A stretch of 47,060 nt of DNA from Butyrivibrio sp. (lineage in GTDB: Bacteria; Bacillota; Clostridia; Lachnospirales; Lachnospiraceae). The notes below the pieces were generated by a model, which worked only from the letters and a program-made list of their open reading frames with translations, was not told the origin of the DNA and made no database searches. The stretch covers positions 145,121-192,180 of the forward strand of contig JAMPEU010000001.1 of NCBI GenBank assembly GCA_023664865.1. The letters are read 5' to 3'. Below are positions 7,155-15,466 of this stretch, in pieces (position 1 is the first letter of the stretch; every line of letters begins with the position of its first letter). Both the position numbers and the translations under genes were made by a program.

Positions 7155-9437
7155 TTATTCCCTTAGTATGCGGATTGCCTTTTCTTCGTCAAACTCATCT
7201 TCCAACGCGGCAAGCGCATCTTCCACGCGTCTGCGCACTTCCTGCGCAAGCGGGCAGCCGTCCCACTCCTTTAACTGTCCTATCGCTTTCTGCGTCTCGA
7301 AATCGTCCAACAGCGCGGCAACTCTTTCAAAATCGTCTTGTGATAACTGCAGCTGCTCTTTTCCTTCACCGCCTGCTGTTTCATTTTCGGCAACTTCAGC
7401 GTTATCGTTATCTTCTGTGTTGTCGTCATAGTATATTTGAAAGCCTTCCAGCGTCTTATCCCACACTGCAGTCAATTCGTCCCAATGCGCCGCCACGTAA
7501 TCGTTATCATCCGCCTTGCTGCGCATCTCATGCTCGTATGCAGCATCGGCAAGGGCATCTGCGCCCAGCGTCCTTGCATTTCCTTTTAAGCCGTGGACTA
7601 AAATCGCATAGTCTGCCATATTCTGCGCTGAAATATACTGACTCATAACTTCCTGTTTCTCTTTTTCTTTAAGGAACATCTTCACCAAATCCAGATACAT
7701 CAGGGCATCATCTTGCGCCAAGGAAAGTCCGCGTGCAATTGAAATACCATATGGCTTGTACTTTTCTTCGTCTATATTTATGCCGTCTTGTTCATTTTCC
7801 TGCGCATCGGCTTTCTTTTCCTTTATTAAATCCTTAGGGAGATACCGCGCCACAGTCTGCTCTAATAATTCGCCATCAATTGGCTTGGTGAGAAAATCGG
7901 CAAATCCTTCCTTCAAATAGCCTTCCTTTGCACCGGACAACGCATTTGCCGTCAATACAATAACAGGTGTATTTTCATTAGGAAAGTCGGAAAGCTTACG
8001 TATCTCATGCAGCGTCTCTATTCCGTCCATCTCCGGCATCATATGGTCCATGAAAATAATGTGGAAATGCTCTTTTTTCACAAGTTCAAGACACTGTCTG
8101 CCCGAATCCGCCGTGGTAATCTTCATCTTAGTGCGCTTAAGCAGAGCCTGAAATACCTTGCGGTTCATTTCATTATCGTCTACCACAAGCACGCTCGCAT
8201 CCGGCGCCTCATAAGCCTGCTGTTTCTTCAAATAATTCTGTTCCCGTTTTCCTCTAATCTCCTCAAAACTTCCCGTAGGCTCGCCGTACACGATTTTCTG
8301 CGGGATTGTAACCGTAAAAGTTGAGCCTTTTCCGTATTCGCTCTCAACCTTCATATCACCGTCCATCAGCTTAAGCAGCGACATGGTAATGTTCATTCCC
8401 AAACCTGTACCCTCAATGTTGCGGTTCTTTTCCTCGTCAAGCCGCTGAAAGCTTTCAAAAAGCTTGCTCATATCCTCTTTTTTAATACCCATTCCAGTAT
8501 CCTTGACGGACATAATCAGGTTAATCTGCTCATCGCCTGTCTTTTCGTATGCCGCGCACACTTCGATGCCGCCCTGCGGCGTATATTTAACCGCGTTTGT
8601 CAAAAGATTCGTCACAATCTGCTTGATACGGACATCATCGCCATACAAGGTCTTCGGCATAGTCTCATCTAAGGTGAAAGAGAGCGTCAGGCCTTTTTCC
8701 TGCGCCCGCAAAAAGATAATGTTCCACAAATCTATCAATATATCGGCAAAATCATACTCCACTTTGACGATTTCCATTTTGCCCGACTCAATCTTAGACA
8801 TATCCAGTATATCATTAATCAGAAATAAAAGCGTCTTGCCGGAGCTTTGAATATTCGCCGCATAAGAAAGTAGCTGCTCATCATTGCACTCCCTGAGTAT
8901 CATCTCATTCATGCCAAGCACGGCATTAATCGGCGTTCTGATTTCGTGGGACATATTGGAAAGGAACAGGCTTTTTGCCTCGTTTGCCCGCACTGCTTCG
9001 TCTTTTGCCTTCTCATATTCTATATTCAGCTTGCGAATCTTATCAAGCGCCGTCTGTGCGTCGCGGAGCTCGTTTAATTCCGTCACATCATCAATTACCA
9101 CAACTACCGACTTTTCACCCTCGTTATGGATATAGCTGGTAGTCAGGGAAAGGTTTCTGTTCTCCCCCTCAAGCAAATAATCCACGGGCATGTTGCTTAC
9201 CTTTTCTTTTTCATAAATGGTGTCCAAAATCACCTCAGTAAATGAATCCGTACCATCTCTTGTCAAGAACACATTGGCAAAAGAGTTGCCGATATCATTC
9301 TGTGTAAGACCGAGCATATGCTCCGCCGCCTGATTCAGCATGGTAATTTTACCGTTCATGCTGATTACCATGACGCCTTCTAGCATATTGGTGACTATTT
9401 CGCGATATAAATCTCCGTGGTCATTCTGATTTGACAT
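7155..9437 (-). CDS. hybrid sensor histidine kinase: PAS-HisKA-HATPase-REC-Hpt
   Basis: About 760 residues from the ATG at 9437, chosen because GAGGAAAA precedes it; a start 13 codons earlier has no such site. Domains in order: PAS (about 10-125), coiled coil, HisKA with MSHEIRTPINAVLG (His about 163), ATPase with the N- and G-boxes (GMGIKKEDM, GTGLGMNIT), a receiver with FMDHMMPEMDG, and an Hpt domain with HGLKGNARTLGA. There is no membrane segment, so it senses a cytoplasmic signal. It can run an internal phosphorelay ending on the Hpt, from which the response regulator at 6603-7019 could be charged. It is read with the upstream STAS and RsbW-like genes, linking a two-component relay to partner switching. 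Confidence 0.92.
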   Translation of the reverse strand: MSNQNDHGDLYREIVTNMLEGVMVISMNGKITMLNQAAEHMLGLTQNDIGNSFANVFLTRDGTDSFTEVILDTIYEKEKVSNMPVDYLLEGENRNLSLTTSYIHNEGEKSVVVVIDDVTELNELRDAQTALDKIRKLNIEYEKAKDEAVRANEAKSLFLSNMSHEIRTPINAVLGMNEMILRECNDEQLLSYAANIQSSGKTLLFLINDILDMSKIESGKMEIVKVEYDFADILIDLWNIIFLRAQEKGLTLSFTLDETMPKTLYGDDVRIKQIVTNLLTNAVKYTPQGGIEVCAAYEKTGDEQINLIMSVKDTGMGIKKEDMSKLFESFQRLDEEKNRNIEGTGLGMNITMSLLKLMDGDMKVESEYGKGSTFTVTIPQKIVYGEPTGSFEEIRGKREQNYLKKQQAYEAPDASVLVVDDNEMNRKVFQALLKRTKMKITTADSGRQCLELVKKEHFHIIFMDHMMPEMDGIETLHEIRKLSDFPNENTPVIVLTANALSGAKEGYLKEGFADFLTKPIDGELLEQTVARYLPKDLIKEKKADAQENEQDGINIDEEKYKPYGISIARGLSLAQDDALMYLDLVKMFLKEKEKQEVMSQYISAQNMADYAILVHGLKGNARTLGADALADAAYEHEMRSKADDNDYVAAHWDELTAVWDKTLEGFQIYYDDNTEDNDNAEVAENETAGGEGKEQLQLSQDDFERVAALLDDFETQKAIGQLKEWDGCPLAQEVRRRVEDALAALEDEFDEEKAIRILRE

Positions 9438-9532
9438 ATTTTTTCCTCGTGCTTTCGGAGTTCCATTTTTGTTCATTTCGGCTGAACTCGTGTCAATAAA
9501 TGGTATATCTTCGCAATCGCCTAATATAAACT

Positions 9533-9940
9533 CTATAGGTCTTTGCGGATGCGTAATATATTTTTACCGTCCTTATATTCGTAAGTAATTTCATTCATAT
9601 TTTTCTTAACAATATATATTCCTAAGCCGCCTATGCCTCTATCCTGAGCCGAAAGCGTCACGTCCGGATCTGCTTTTGCAAGCGGATCGTAGGGGATGCC
9701 CTGGTCAATAAACGTAATCGTCACGGACAACGGCTCTTCCAATACTTCCACACGCACCGTTGCCGGTCCTACTCCGGGGTGATAGGCATAGTGGACAATA
9801 TTGCTGAACAGCTCATCAATGGCAATATCAATCTGCGCCTGCGCCTTCATAGGACAGTCATATGCCTCTAACTGTTCGTCTACAAATGCAGTGATGACAG
9901 GAATACTCTCCAATGTTGCATCAACTGTTAATTCTTTCAT
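9533..9940 (-). CDS. RsbW/SpoIIAB-like serine protein kinase (anti-sigma type)
   Basis: The 135-residue HATPase protein has the N-box in AIDELFSNIVHYAY, a DQGIPYDP G1 box and GGLGIYIVKKN at the G2 box. Family members phosphorylate a STAS partner and, when free, inhibit a sigma factor or another target. A strong CGGAGGCGG ribosome site precedes the ATG. The STAS gene lies 15 bases upstream in the same transcript, so the pair is translated together. No sigma factor gene is adjacent, so the final target could be elsewhere or a non-sigma protein such as the hybrid kinase next to it. Confidence 0.88.
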   Translation of the reverse strand: MKELTVDATLESIPVITAFVDEQLEAYDCPMKAQAQIDIAIDELFSNIVHYAYHPGVGPATVRVEVLEEPLSVTITFIDQGIPYDPLAKADPDVTLSAQDRGIGGLGIYIVKKNMNEITYEYKDGKNILRIRKDL

Positions 9941-9955
9941 ATACCGCCTCCGTAT

Positions 9956-10261
9956 TTATTCTACAATATTGAGAATGTCCAAAAATCCCGTAACTTCAAA
10001 GACTTCATGAATAATCTCATTAACATGGCATATTAACAGTTCTCCGCTGCCCTTTTTCATAAATGTCTTATGAGCAGACAAAAGCACACGCAGACCTGCC
10101 GACGAGAGATATTCCAGCCTTTCAAAGTCCAGTATCAGTTTGTCGGCATCGTCAATATACGCGTTTATTTCTGCCTCAAGCTGCGATACTGTGTTAGAAT
10201 CAAGACGTCCTATCGGCAAAATCGTAATTTCTTTTCCGTTTTCTCTTTTTTCAATCTCCAT
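9956..10261 (-). CDS. STAS-domain anti-anti-sigma factor (SpoIIAA/RsbV-like)
   Basis: The 101-residue protein is one STAS domain. The core motif DFERLEYLSSAGLRVLL carries the serine that RsbW-type kinases phosphorylate (LSSAG). It is the first gene of the STAS, RsbW-like, hybrid kinase and response regulator series. GGGGGAGG precedes the ATG. Dephosphorylation by the PP2C protein at 5170-6606 is the predicted activating step. Confidence 0.88.
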   Translation of the reverse strand: MEIEKRENGKEITILPIGRLDSNTVSQLEAEINAYIDDADKLILDFERLEYLSSAGLRVLLSAHKTFMKKGSGELLICHVNEIIHEVFEVTGFLDILNIVE

Positions 10262-10452
10262 TGGAAAGTCCTCCCCCTGTACCCGTTTTCTTTGTACGCT
10301 AACTATATTTTATCACAGTGCCATTCGGAAAACCTTTGGTTTTCCTCATTCGTGGGTTTCGCCCTATGCAACCATTCAAATAAACGTTTCGGTAAGCAAG
10401 CTCCCCTCTCCATTTATTCTCTGTCTGCGCACTGCTCATTGTTATCGCGTAC
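10262..10452 (-). promoter_or_regulatory. leader upstream of the STAS operon with a small hairpin
   Basis: No gene is seen in this stretch. If transcription starts from the promoter at 10453-10481, it is a leader of nearly 190 bases. It contains an 8-bp hairpin GGAAAACC/GGTTTTCC (10327-10345), a GGG-CGAAA-CCC mini-hairpin beside it and three spaced GAATG words. I do not recognise a known riboswitch. A second -10-like TATAGT lies close to the gene. Confidence 0.35.
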
Positions 10453-10481
10453 ATTATATCATATATTTTGTTGGATTTTAA
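10453..10481 (-). promoter_or_regulatory. promoter of the STAS-RsbW-kinase operon
   Basis: On the minus strand TTAAAA (10476-10481), 17 bases and TATAAT (10453-10458), with TGA just before the -10 element (extended -10). The element overlaps the stop end of the PIN-domain gene, so the STAS operon can be expressed independently of it. Confidence 0.55.
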
Positions 10482-11178
10482 GTGTTTTGGTATTAATTGC
10501 AGATTTTTGGGAATAGATTGTGTGGGAATACAGTTCTTTACACGCCTTCATTCTGTTATAAATCGATAATCCCCTTTTCCTGCCAAAAGAATGCAGGCAA
10601 TTCAAATATATAGTCTTAGGTGTTTGCTTTTTCTCCAGTAACTCTTGAATTTGTTCTGTCATTTTCTCATACTCTGTTCCTTCAAACAACCTTTTTATAA
10701 CTGCTTTTATACGGAGCTTCTCTGTATAATCAGCATAAAATCCCCCAATCGTTAGACTTTCACGCAATTTTTTCAGTTCTCTCACTCGTTCACTGCTTTC
10801 ATTACTGCTTATAATTCCGTCTTCCACATTGGCAGACAGCAAAATTTTCCGCTTACGCAATGCCCTTTTCTCCCAGTAATCCCTCACTGACTTAAATCCA
10901 TTATCATTGCTGACAATCACTGTTATTCCTTCAAATCCGTTGCCAAATAATTCACCAAGCTTGGAAGCTATATAAAAATCCAGTGCATTCTTTCCGTTCT
11001 TACACAACTTACATATTTCAAAAACACATCCGGAATTTACAATATTCTCTAAAAATCTACGCTCCATATTCTTTTTTGCATCACTGTAAAAAATAATTAT
11101 ATAATCTGAGGCATTCAAATATGAGCAGCCTTTCATTCCCATACTTCCGACATTCTCATAATCGACTAGAAACAGCAT
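10459..11178 (-). CDS. PIN/NYN-like ribonuclease-domain protein
   Basis: The 239-residue protein begins MLFLVDYENVG, the acidic entry motif of NYN/PIN-like nucleases. It continues with GKNALDFYIASKLGEL and ITVIVSNDNGFKSV, giving the set of acidic residues expected of the metal-binding site. The C-terminal part (about 125-239) is basic and helical with no domain I recognise. Such proteins cut RNA; some are toxins or defence nucleases. It is the third gene after the HTH regulator and the 129-residue unknown protein, likely one operon from the promoter at 11956-11984. The local DNA is more AT-rich than the core genes around it. Confidence 0.7.
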   Translation of the reverse strand: MLFLVDYENVGSMGMKGCSYLNASDYIIIFYSDAKKNMERRFLENIVNSGCVFEICKLCKNGKNALDFYIASKLGELFGNGFEGITVIVSNDNGFKSVRDYWEKRALRKRKILLSANVEDGIISSNESSERVRELKKLRESLTIGGFYADYTEKLRIKAVIKRLFEGTEYEKMTEQIQELLEKKQTPKTIYLNCLHSFGRKRGLSIYNRMKACKELYSHTIYSQKSAINTKTLKIQQNI

Positions 11179-11221
11179 ATTTTGACCTCTTTTTCGTCAT
11201 AAGTTCTGCTTTTATAACTCT

Positions 11222-11611
11222 CTAATCCCCATCTTCTTCATACATCTCTTTATATAACATAACATAATCTGCTATAATTTCAGGATATTGGTTATAAAAT
11301 TTTCTGCAAACCCGTTTAAATAAATGTAGCATTTCATCACTCATACACAAGGACACCAATCCATCTAATACATTTTCAAGTTCTTTTTCTTTCACACTTC
11401 TTCCAGAACAAATATCATCCACAATGGGCTTATATGCTAAAAGTGCATGGTTATTTAAATTCTTTATATTTGACACTATTGAATTAATCTTATCACCTAT
11501 ATCTTCCTGCACAAAAAATTCTCCCATCGTCAACAGGTAATCACAAAGCCACCTGCTTATGATAAGAGGATAATCCAAGATATTTACTTTGTCATTGGAC
11601 GGATAGTCCAA
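11222..11611 (-). CDS. unknown small protein between HTH and PIN genes
   Basis: I do not recognise this 129-residue protein. It is acidic and mainly helical by composition, without signal peptide or membrane segment. It begins 5 bases after the HTH gene ends and precedes the PIN/NYN gene by 43 bases, so the three are probably co-transcribed. By position it might be a partner or antidote of the PIN protein, but nothing in the sequence shows this. Confidence 0.6.
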   Translation of the reverse strand: MDYPSNDKVNILDYPLIISRWLCDYLLTMGEFFVQEDIGDKINSIVSNIKNLNNHALLAYKPIVDDICSGRSVKEKELENVLDGLVSLCMSDEMLHLFKRVCRKFYNQYPEIIADYVMLYKEMYEEDGD

Positions 11612-11616
11612 TCTTT

Positions 11617-11931
11617 TTAAGCTACTTCCTGCAAGTATTTTATATATAATAATAATCTTCTTCTTCTTGCATCGCCCATCCCTTCAACAATATAATCTTC
11701 TACAGACTGTCCCTGCAAAACGAGCAAATCCTCCATATGAACATTCAATAATCTACTCAATGCACATAAATGTTCTACCGACGGCAAGATTTTCCCCTTA
11801 AACCATCTGTATATTGATTGTGGACATGACAGATGAAGATATTCTTGAATATCTTTTACATTATACCCTGCAGCCTTTAATATCATTTTTAATTTTATGC
11901 CTGTTTTAATTTGATCTATTGGTTGATACAT
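11617..11931 (-). CDS. XRE-family helix-turn-helix regulator
   Basis: The 104-residue protein has an HTH region at about 18-70 (LKAAGYNVKDIQEYLHL, then QSIYRWFKGKILPSVEHLCALSRLLNV), typical of the Cro/XRE type. A basic ARRRRLL tail follows. GAGGAAC lies before the ATG and a near-consensus promoter about 25 bases upstream. As first gene of a small operon with an unknown protein and a PIN nuclease it is likely an autoregulator. Confidence 0.82.
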   Translation of the reverse strand: MYQPIDQIKTGIKLKMILKAAGYNVKDIQEYLHLSCPQSIYRWFKGKILPSVEHLCALSRLLNVHMEDLLVLQGQSVEDYIVEGMGDARRRRLLLYIKYLQEVA

Positions 11932-11955
11932 TCGCTCACGTTCCTCTTATTATTT

Positions 11956-11984
11956 AGTATACATCTGTTCGTAATTTTAATCAA
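11956..11984 (-). promoter_or_regulatory. sigmaA promoter of the HTH-PIN operon
   Basis: On the minus strand TTGATT (11979-11984), exactly 17 bases, then TATACT (11956-11961). Both hexamers match the housekeeping consensus well and the spacing is ideal. Confidence 0.75.
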
Positions 11985-12042
11985 TACTTACCGATGGACA
12001 AATCCTAATCTGTATGTATAATATGATTCATGAATACTTATT

Positions 12043-12663
12043 TTATTTCTTTCTCGCCAATATATTAATCCATTGTTCGTTTTCCCTGCCTTTACGAACA
12101 TCTCCTGTTATAAAAATATCCTCTACCAAAAAACCATTACTTATCATAAGATTTTTTAATCCAATTTCTTCATAATCACAAAATAATCTACCATTATCCA
12201 TCCTCATGCCTTTTCCATATTTAAAAGAAGCATATAATATCCCTTCGTCTTTTAAAGCATCCCAAAACCGCTTTAACACCCCACTTATTTCTGTATACGA
12301 AACATGCAAGAGAGATGCACATGCCCATATTCCATCAAACTCCTGCTGAAACTGCATTTCCTCAAATCTTATACAAAGAACTTTTTTCTTTATCAGTTTC
12401 TCAGCCTCTTCACATATTCTTCTTGAAGCATCCAGTGCTGTTACCTGATAACCTGCATCTAAAAATACTCTTGCATCCCGTCCGCTTCCGCATCCAGCGT
12501 CTAAGATATGAATTTTGGTTCTCTCACTTTCGTTTATATTAATATGTTCCTTCTGATTCAAAAGACGTAAAAATTTATCCCTACAAAAAGCCATGTCAGA
12601 GTCTTTTGTTGCACGGCAAAACTCTTCTGCATTGTTATCATAATAAGATATTGTTTGATTCAT
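12043..12663 (-). CDS. class I SAM-dependent methyltransferase
   Basis: The 206-residue protein has the Rossmann methyltransferase motif I LDAGCGSGRDARVFLDAGYQVTALDAS (SAM binding), motif II acidic residue, and WACASLLHVSYTEISGVLKRFWDALKDEGILYASFKYG, typical of small-molecule or TehB/UbiE-like enzymes. No DNA-methylase catalytic motif (NPPY, PCQ) is seen, so it is not an obvious restriction partner. Its start overlaps the end of the HNH gene by 26 bases, which implies translational coupling. Confidence 0.82.
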   Translation of the reverse strand: MNQTISYYDNNAEEFCRATKDSDMAFCRDKFLRLLNQKEHININESERTKIHILDAGCGSGRDARVFLDAGYQVTALDASRRICEEAEKLIKKKVLCIRFEEMQFQQEFDGIWACASLLHVSYTEISGVLKRFWDALKDEGILYASFKYGKGMRMDNGRLFCDYEEIGLKNLMISNGFLVEDIFITGDVRKGRENEQWINILARKK

Positions 12664-13777
12664 TACTGTCTTTCACATCCTTGTAAATCCAATCTTTAAA
12701 TCCGCAATTCCTTGCAGATTGATATACCGGCTGCAAAATCTCTTCCAATGAGTGCGAAAACTTCATAAAATCCTGCCCTTTTCGATAAATTTTCTTTTTC
12801 ACTGCATTATCATTTAAATGCTCTTTTGCACATTTTTCAAATTCATCATGCAAAGCATCATATTTCCACATCATCTCATAAGAAATAAATTCCAGCTTTG
12901 CAAGTTGTGGGAAATAAATATTCCAATCCGGTAAATTATTGTTCTTGCTGCTATTAATACTTCGCGTTGTAGGATGCAAATTCCAGAATTCATCATGGGC
13001 CACATACGACCATGGTACAAAATGGTCTATTGAAATATCTTTCTCTGATAACTGCATATGTCCGTATATTTCATGAATTGGCTGAATTTCCAATAACAGT
13101 TTCCAATATTTTTTAACTTTCTCTAACTTACGCTCCTGGGGTGGATATAATTTATCTGCAATTCCCGGAACGCTTGGATTGCGTTTTTGCAAATATATAA
13201 TAATATTATATTGTAGCCAGCCTTTTATAATCTCTTGATTTTGATGTATATATGTAATCCATTCCGGATTCAAACGTATAACCGTCTGCATAACGTTTAA
13301 AGTTTCAAAATAATACATTAATCTCCGTTCCCGATTAATTTTAGCAATCAGTTCTCCTTCTGGTACATCCCATTCCTTACCTTTAACCTTATCCATAAAT
13401 GGAGCTTGAATACGGTATGGAACATTTTTTGTCAAAATTCTTTTTCGCCTTGCGACTTCTTTATCCGTACAATTCCTCAAATAATTGATGATATTTTCTT
13501 TCTTTTCTGAAGATTTCAGTTGCGATATCTGCTGCAGATAAAGTACTAAACCTTCCAAAGTATCCCTGGGTCCCAGATTCAGATGGTATTCAATTACCAT
13601 ATACCACGCATCTGCAATCATTTCATCAACCAATTCTTCATACGTTATACAGTTTTTACCAGTCAACGTCTTTGTCACAACCGCCTGAAACCAAAAAAAT
13701 TTATAACATTCGCTTGTATTGTCGAATATTCTGCTTAAATATTGGATTTCTAAAGTATCAGAATATGGAAGCTGCAT
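12638..13777 (-). CDS. HNH endonuclease-domain protein
   Basis: The 379-residue protein carries an HNH motif near residues 250-285: DISIDHFVPWSYV, then HDEFWNLHPTTRSINSSKNNNLPDW, giving the metal-binding His residues and the Asn-Lys-Asn-Asn-Leu element. The N-terminal part (about 1-240) begins with a pattern including YKFFWFQAVV that I associate with HNH proteins found in accessory and defence loci. AAAAGGA precedes the ATG. It lies first of two genes, overlapping a methyltransferase. Probable DNA-cutting protein; substrate unknown. Confidence 0.78.
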   Translation of the reverse strand: MQLPYSDTLEIQYLSRIFDNTSECYKFFWFQAVVTKTLTGKNCITYEELVDEMIADAWYMVIEYHLNLGPRDTLEGLVLYLQQISQLKSSEKKENIINYLRNCTDKEVARRKRILTKNVPYRIQAPFMDKVKGKEWDVPEGELIAKINRERRLMYYFETLNVMQTVIRLNPEWITYIHQNQEIIKGWLQYNIIIYLQKRNPSVPGIADKLYPPQERKLEKVKKYWKLLLEIQPIHEIYGHMQLSEKDISIDHFVPWSYVAHDEFWNLHPTTRSINSSKNNNLPDWNIYFPQLAKLEFISYEMMWKYDALHDEFEKCAKEHLNDNAVKKKIYRKGQDFMKFSHSLEEILQPVYQSARNCGFKDWIYKDVKDSNESNNILL

Positions 13778-13873
13778 ATGAATTATCCTTTTATCTTGTA
13801 AAGTTATTGGTATTCTTTGTCTATGTAAAAACCTGTATTATAATTTGCTGATTATGTTTGATGCTTTTTTAAC

Positions 13874-13879
13874 ATTATA
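13874..13879 (-). promoter_or_regulatory. possible -10 element upstream of the HNH gene
   Basis: A perfect TATAAT on the minus strand about 100 bases before the HNH start, in a very AT-rich stretch with further TATAAT-like words. No clear -35 hexamer. The rest of 13778-13941 shows nothing else. Confidence 0.35.
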
Positions 13880-13941
13880 CTATATTGATTTAGTATTTAA
13901 CAACAAATATGAAAAATTATATTTTCTCCGGTTAATAAACT

Positions 13942-13975
13942 CAAAAAATCTCCCGCCGATTTTTCGACGGGAGAT
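13942..13975 (-). terminator. intrinsic terminator of the str operon (after tuf)
   Basis: Read on the minus strand, ATCTCCCG pairs with CGGGAGAT with further pairing inside and is followed by six T. It lies about 25 bases after the tuf stop. Confidence 0.9.
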
Positions 13976-14001
13976 AGTAGTTTTTACTGATAAAATCAAT
14001 A

Positions 14002-15189
14002 TTACTCAATGATAGACGCAACCCTACCAGAACCTACTGTACGACCACCCTCACGGATAGCGAATGTAAGTCCCTGCTCCATAGCGATAGGGTGGATGAG
14101 TTCGATGGTCATCTCTACGTTATCACCAGGCATGCACATTTCTGTGCCGTCAGGTAAGTTACATACACCTGTTACGTCGGTTGTTCTGAAATAGAACTGA
14201 GGCCTGTAGTTGTTGAAGAAAGGAGTATGACGTCCACCTTCATCTTTTGTCAGTACGTAAACCTGAGCTGTAAATTTTCTGTGGCATGTTACAGTACCCG
14301 GTTTAGCAAGTACCTGACCTCTTTCGATGTCTGTTCTCTGGATACCACGAAGAAGTACGCCGATGTTATCACCAGCCTGTGCTTCATCAAGCAGCTTACG
14401 GAACATTTCGATACCTGTTACAACTGACTTCTGAGTTTCTTCCTTAACGCCGACGATTTCAACTTCATCAGACATATGAAGAGTACCACGCTCTACTCTA
14501 CCTGTAGCAACAGTACCACGTCCTGTGATGGTGAATACGTCTTCGACAGGCATAAGGAAAGGCTTGTCTGTATCACGCTGAGGATCAGGAATATATGAAT
14601 CAACAGTATCCATAAGTTCCATAATCTTGTCGCCCCACTCGCCACTGGGCTCTTCAAGAGCTTTAAGAGCAGAACCTTTGATAATCGGGCAGTCTGTGAA
14701 CTCATATTCTTCAAGCTGCTCTGTGATTTCCATTTCTACTAATTCAAGAAGTTCAGGATCGTCTACCATATCGCATTTGTTCATGAATACTACGATATAA
14801 GGTACGCCTACCTGACGTGACAGCAGGATGTGCTCTTTGGTCTGAGCCATAACACCATCAGTTGCAGCAACAACGAGGATAGCGCCGTCCATCTGAGCAG
14901 CTCCGGTAATCATGTTCTTAACGTAGTCAGCATGTCCCGGGCAGTCAACGTGTGCATAATGTCTCTTCTCTGTCTCATACTCAACGTGAGCTGTAGAAAT
15001 TGTAATACCTCTTTCTCTTTCTTCCGGAGCCTTATCGATATTATCGAAATCTGTAGCTACGTTACCTGCAACTCTTTCTGCAAGCACCTTTGTAATAGCA
15101 GCTGTCAAAGTTGTTTTACCATGGTCTACGTGACCAATGGTACCAATATTACAATGGGGTTTTGTTCTTTCAAATTTAGCTTTAGCCAT
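14002..15189 (-). CDS. tuf: translation elongation factor Tu
   Basis: The 395-residue GTPase delivers aminoacyl-tRNA to the ribosome. Seen: [11 protein letters not shown] (P-loop), [12 protein letters not shown] (switch I), DCPGHADYV (G3), NKCD (G4) and GSALKAL (G5), then the two beta-barrel domains ending [11 protein letters not shown]. The ATG at 15189 gives the standard [12 protein letters not shown] start behind AAGGAGGA; an in-frame upstream ATG at 15222 is not used. Last gene of the str operon, but with a strong promoter of its own at 15262-15290. Confidence 0.98.
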   Translation of the reverse strand: MAKAKFERTKPHCNIGTIGHVDHGKTTLTAAITKVLAERVAGNVATDFDNIDKAPEERERGITISTAHVEYETEKRHYAHVDCPGHADYVKNMITGAAQMDGAILVVAATDGVMAQTKEHILLSRQVGVPYIVVFMNKCDMVDDPELLELVEMEITEQLEEYEFTDCPIIKGSALKALEEPSGEWGDKIMELMDTVDSYIPDPQRDTDKPFLMPVEDVFTITGRGTVATGRVERGTLHMSDEVEIVGVKEETQKSVVTGIEMFRKLLDEAQAGDNIGVLLRGIQRTDIERGQVLAKPGTVTCHRKFTAQVYVLTKDEGGRHTPFFNNYRPQFYFRTTDVTGVCNLPDGTEMCMPGDNVEMTIELIHPIAMEQGLTFAIREGGRTVGSGRVASIIE

Positions 15190-15261
15190 TTCTAAAGTCC
15201 TCCTTAATTGATTTTCTTTCATTAAAAATTGATAAGTTTCTTTTTTAATTAACTATCTTTG

Positions 15262-15290
15262 ATTATATTAAAGATTGCCAATATTTTCAA
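15262..15290 (-). promoter_or_regulatory. tuf promoter
   Basis: TTGAAA (15285-15290), 17 bases, TATAAT (15262-15267) on the minus strand, about 75 bases before the tuf start. It allows high tuf expression independent of fusA. Confidence 0.85.
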
Positions 15291-15304
15291 GCATTATTTG
15301 CAAC

Positions 15305-15442
15305 AACTATTTAGAACAGCAGAAATATTTAAAAATAGTCGTTAGCCGCTTGCGGATATAAGACTATTTTTGAATATTTCTATTGGATAAATCCAATACA
15401 GCGAAGAAATGCTTTGCATTTCTGAGCCTGTTCTAAATAGTT
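15305..15442. repeat. cloverleaf-like palindromic element between fusA and tuf
   Basis: A 15-base outer stem, AACTATTTAGAACAG (15305-15319) with its perfect complement (15428-15442), encloses three hairpins. One has 20-base arms (15321-15340 and 15362-15381) with one mismatch, one is TTGGAT/ATCCAA, one is AGAAATG/CATTTCT. GTTAGCCGCT occurs both in the first loop and just outside the element. No gene is seen. It could be a miniature mobile element or a processing/termination structure. Confidence 0.75.
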
Positions 15443-15466
15443 ATAAGCCGCAAATAGTTAGCCGCT

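Noticed and set aside
9912-9921. AATGTTGCAT, matching 10 of 11 bases of a recombination-site arm
   Set aside because: It lies inside the RsbW-like coding region as a lone half-site, with no second arm or 6-base spacer; chance match.
12043-13777. Restriction-modification pair (HNH nuclease plus methyltransferase)
   Set aside because: The methyltransferase lacks DNA-methylase catalytic motifs and resembles small-molecule enzymes, so a classical R-M system is not supported.
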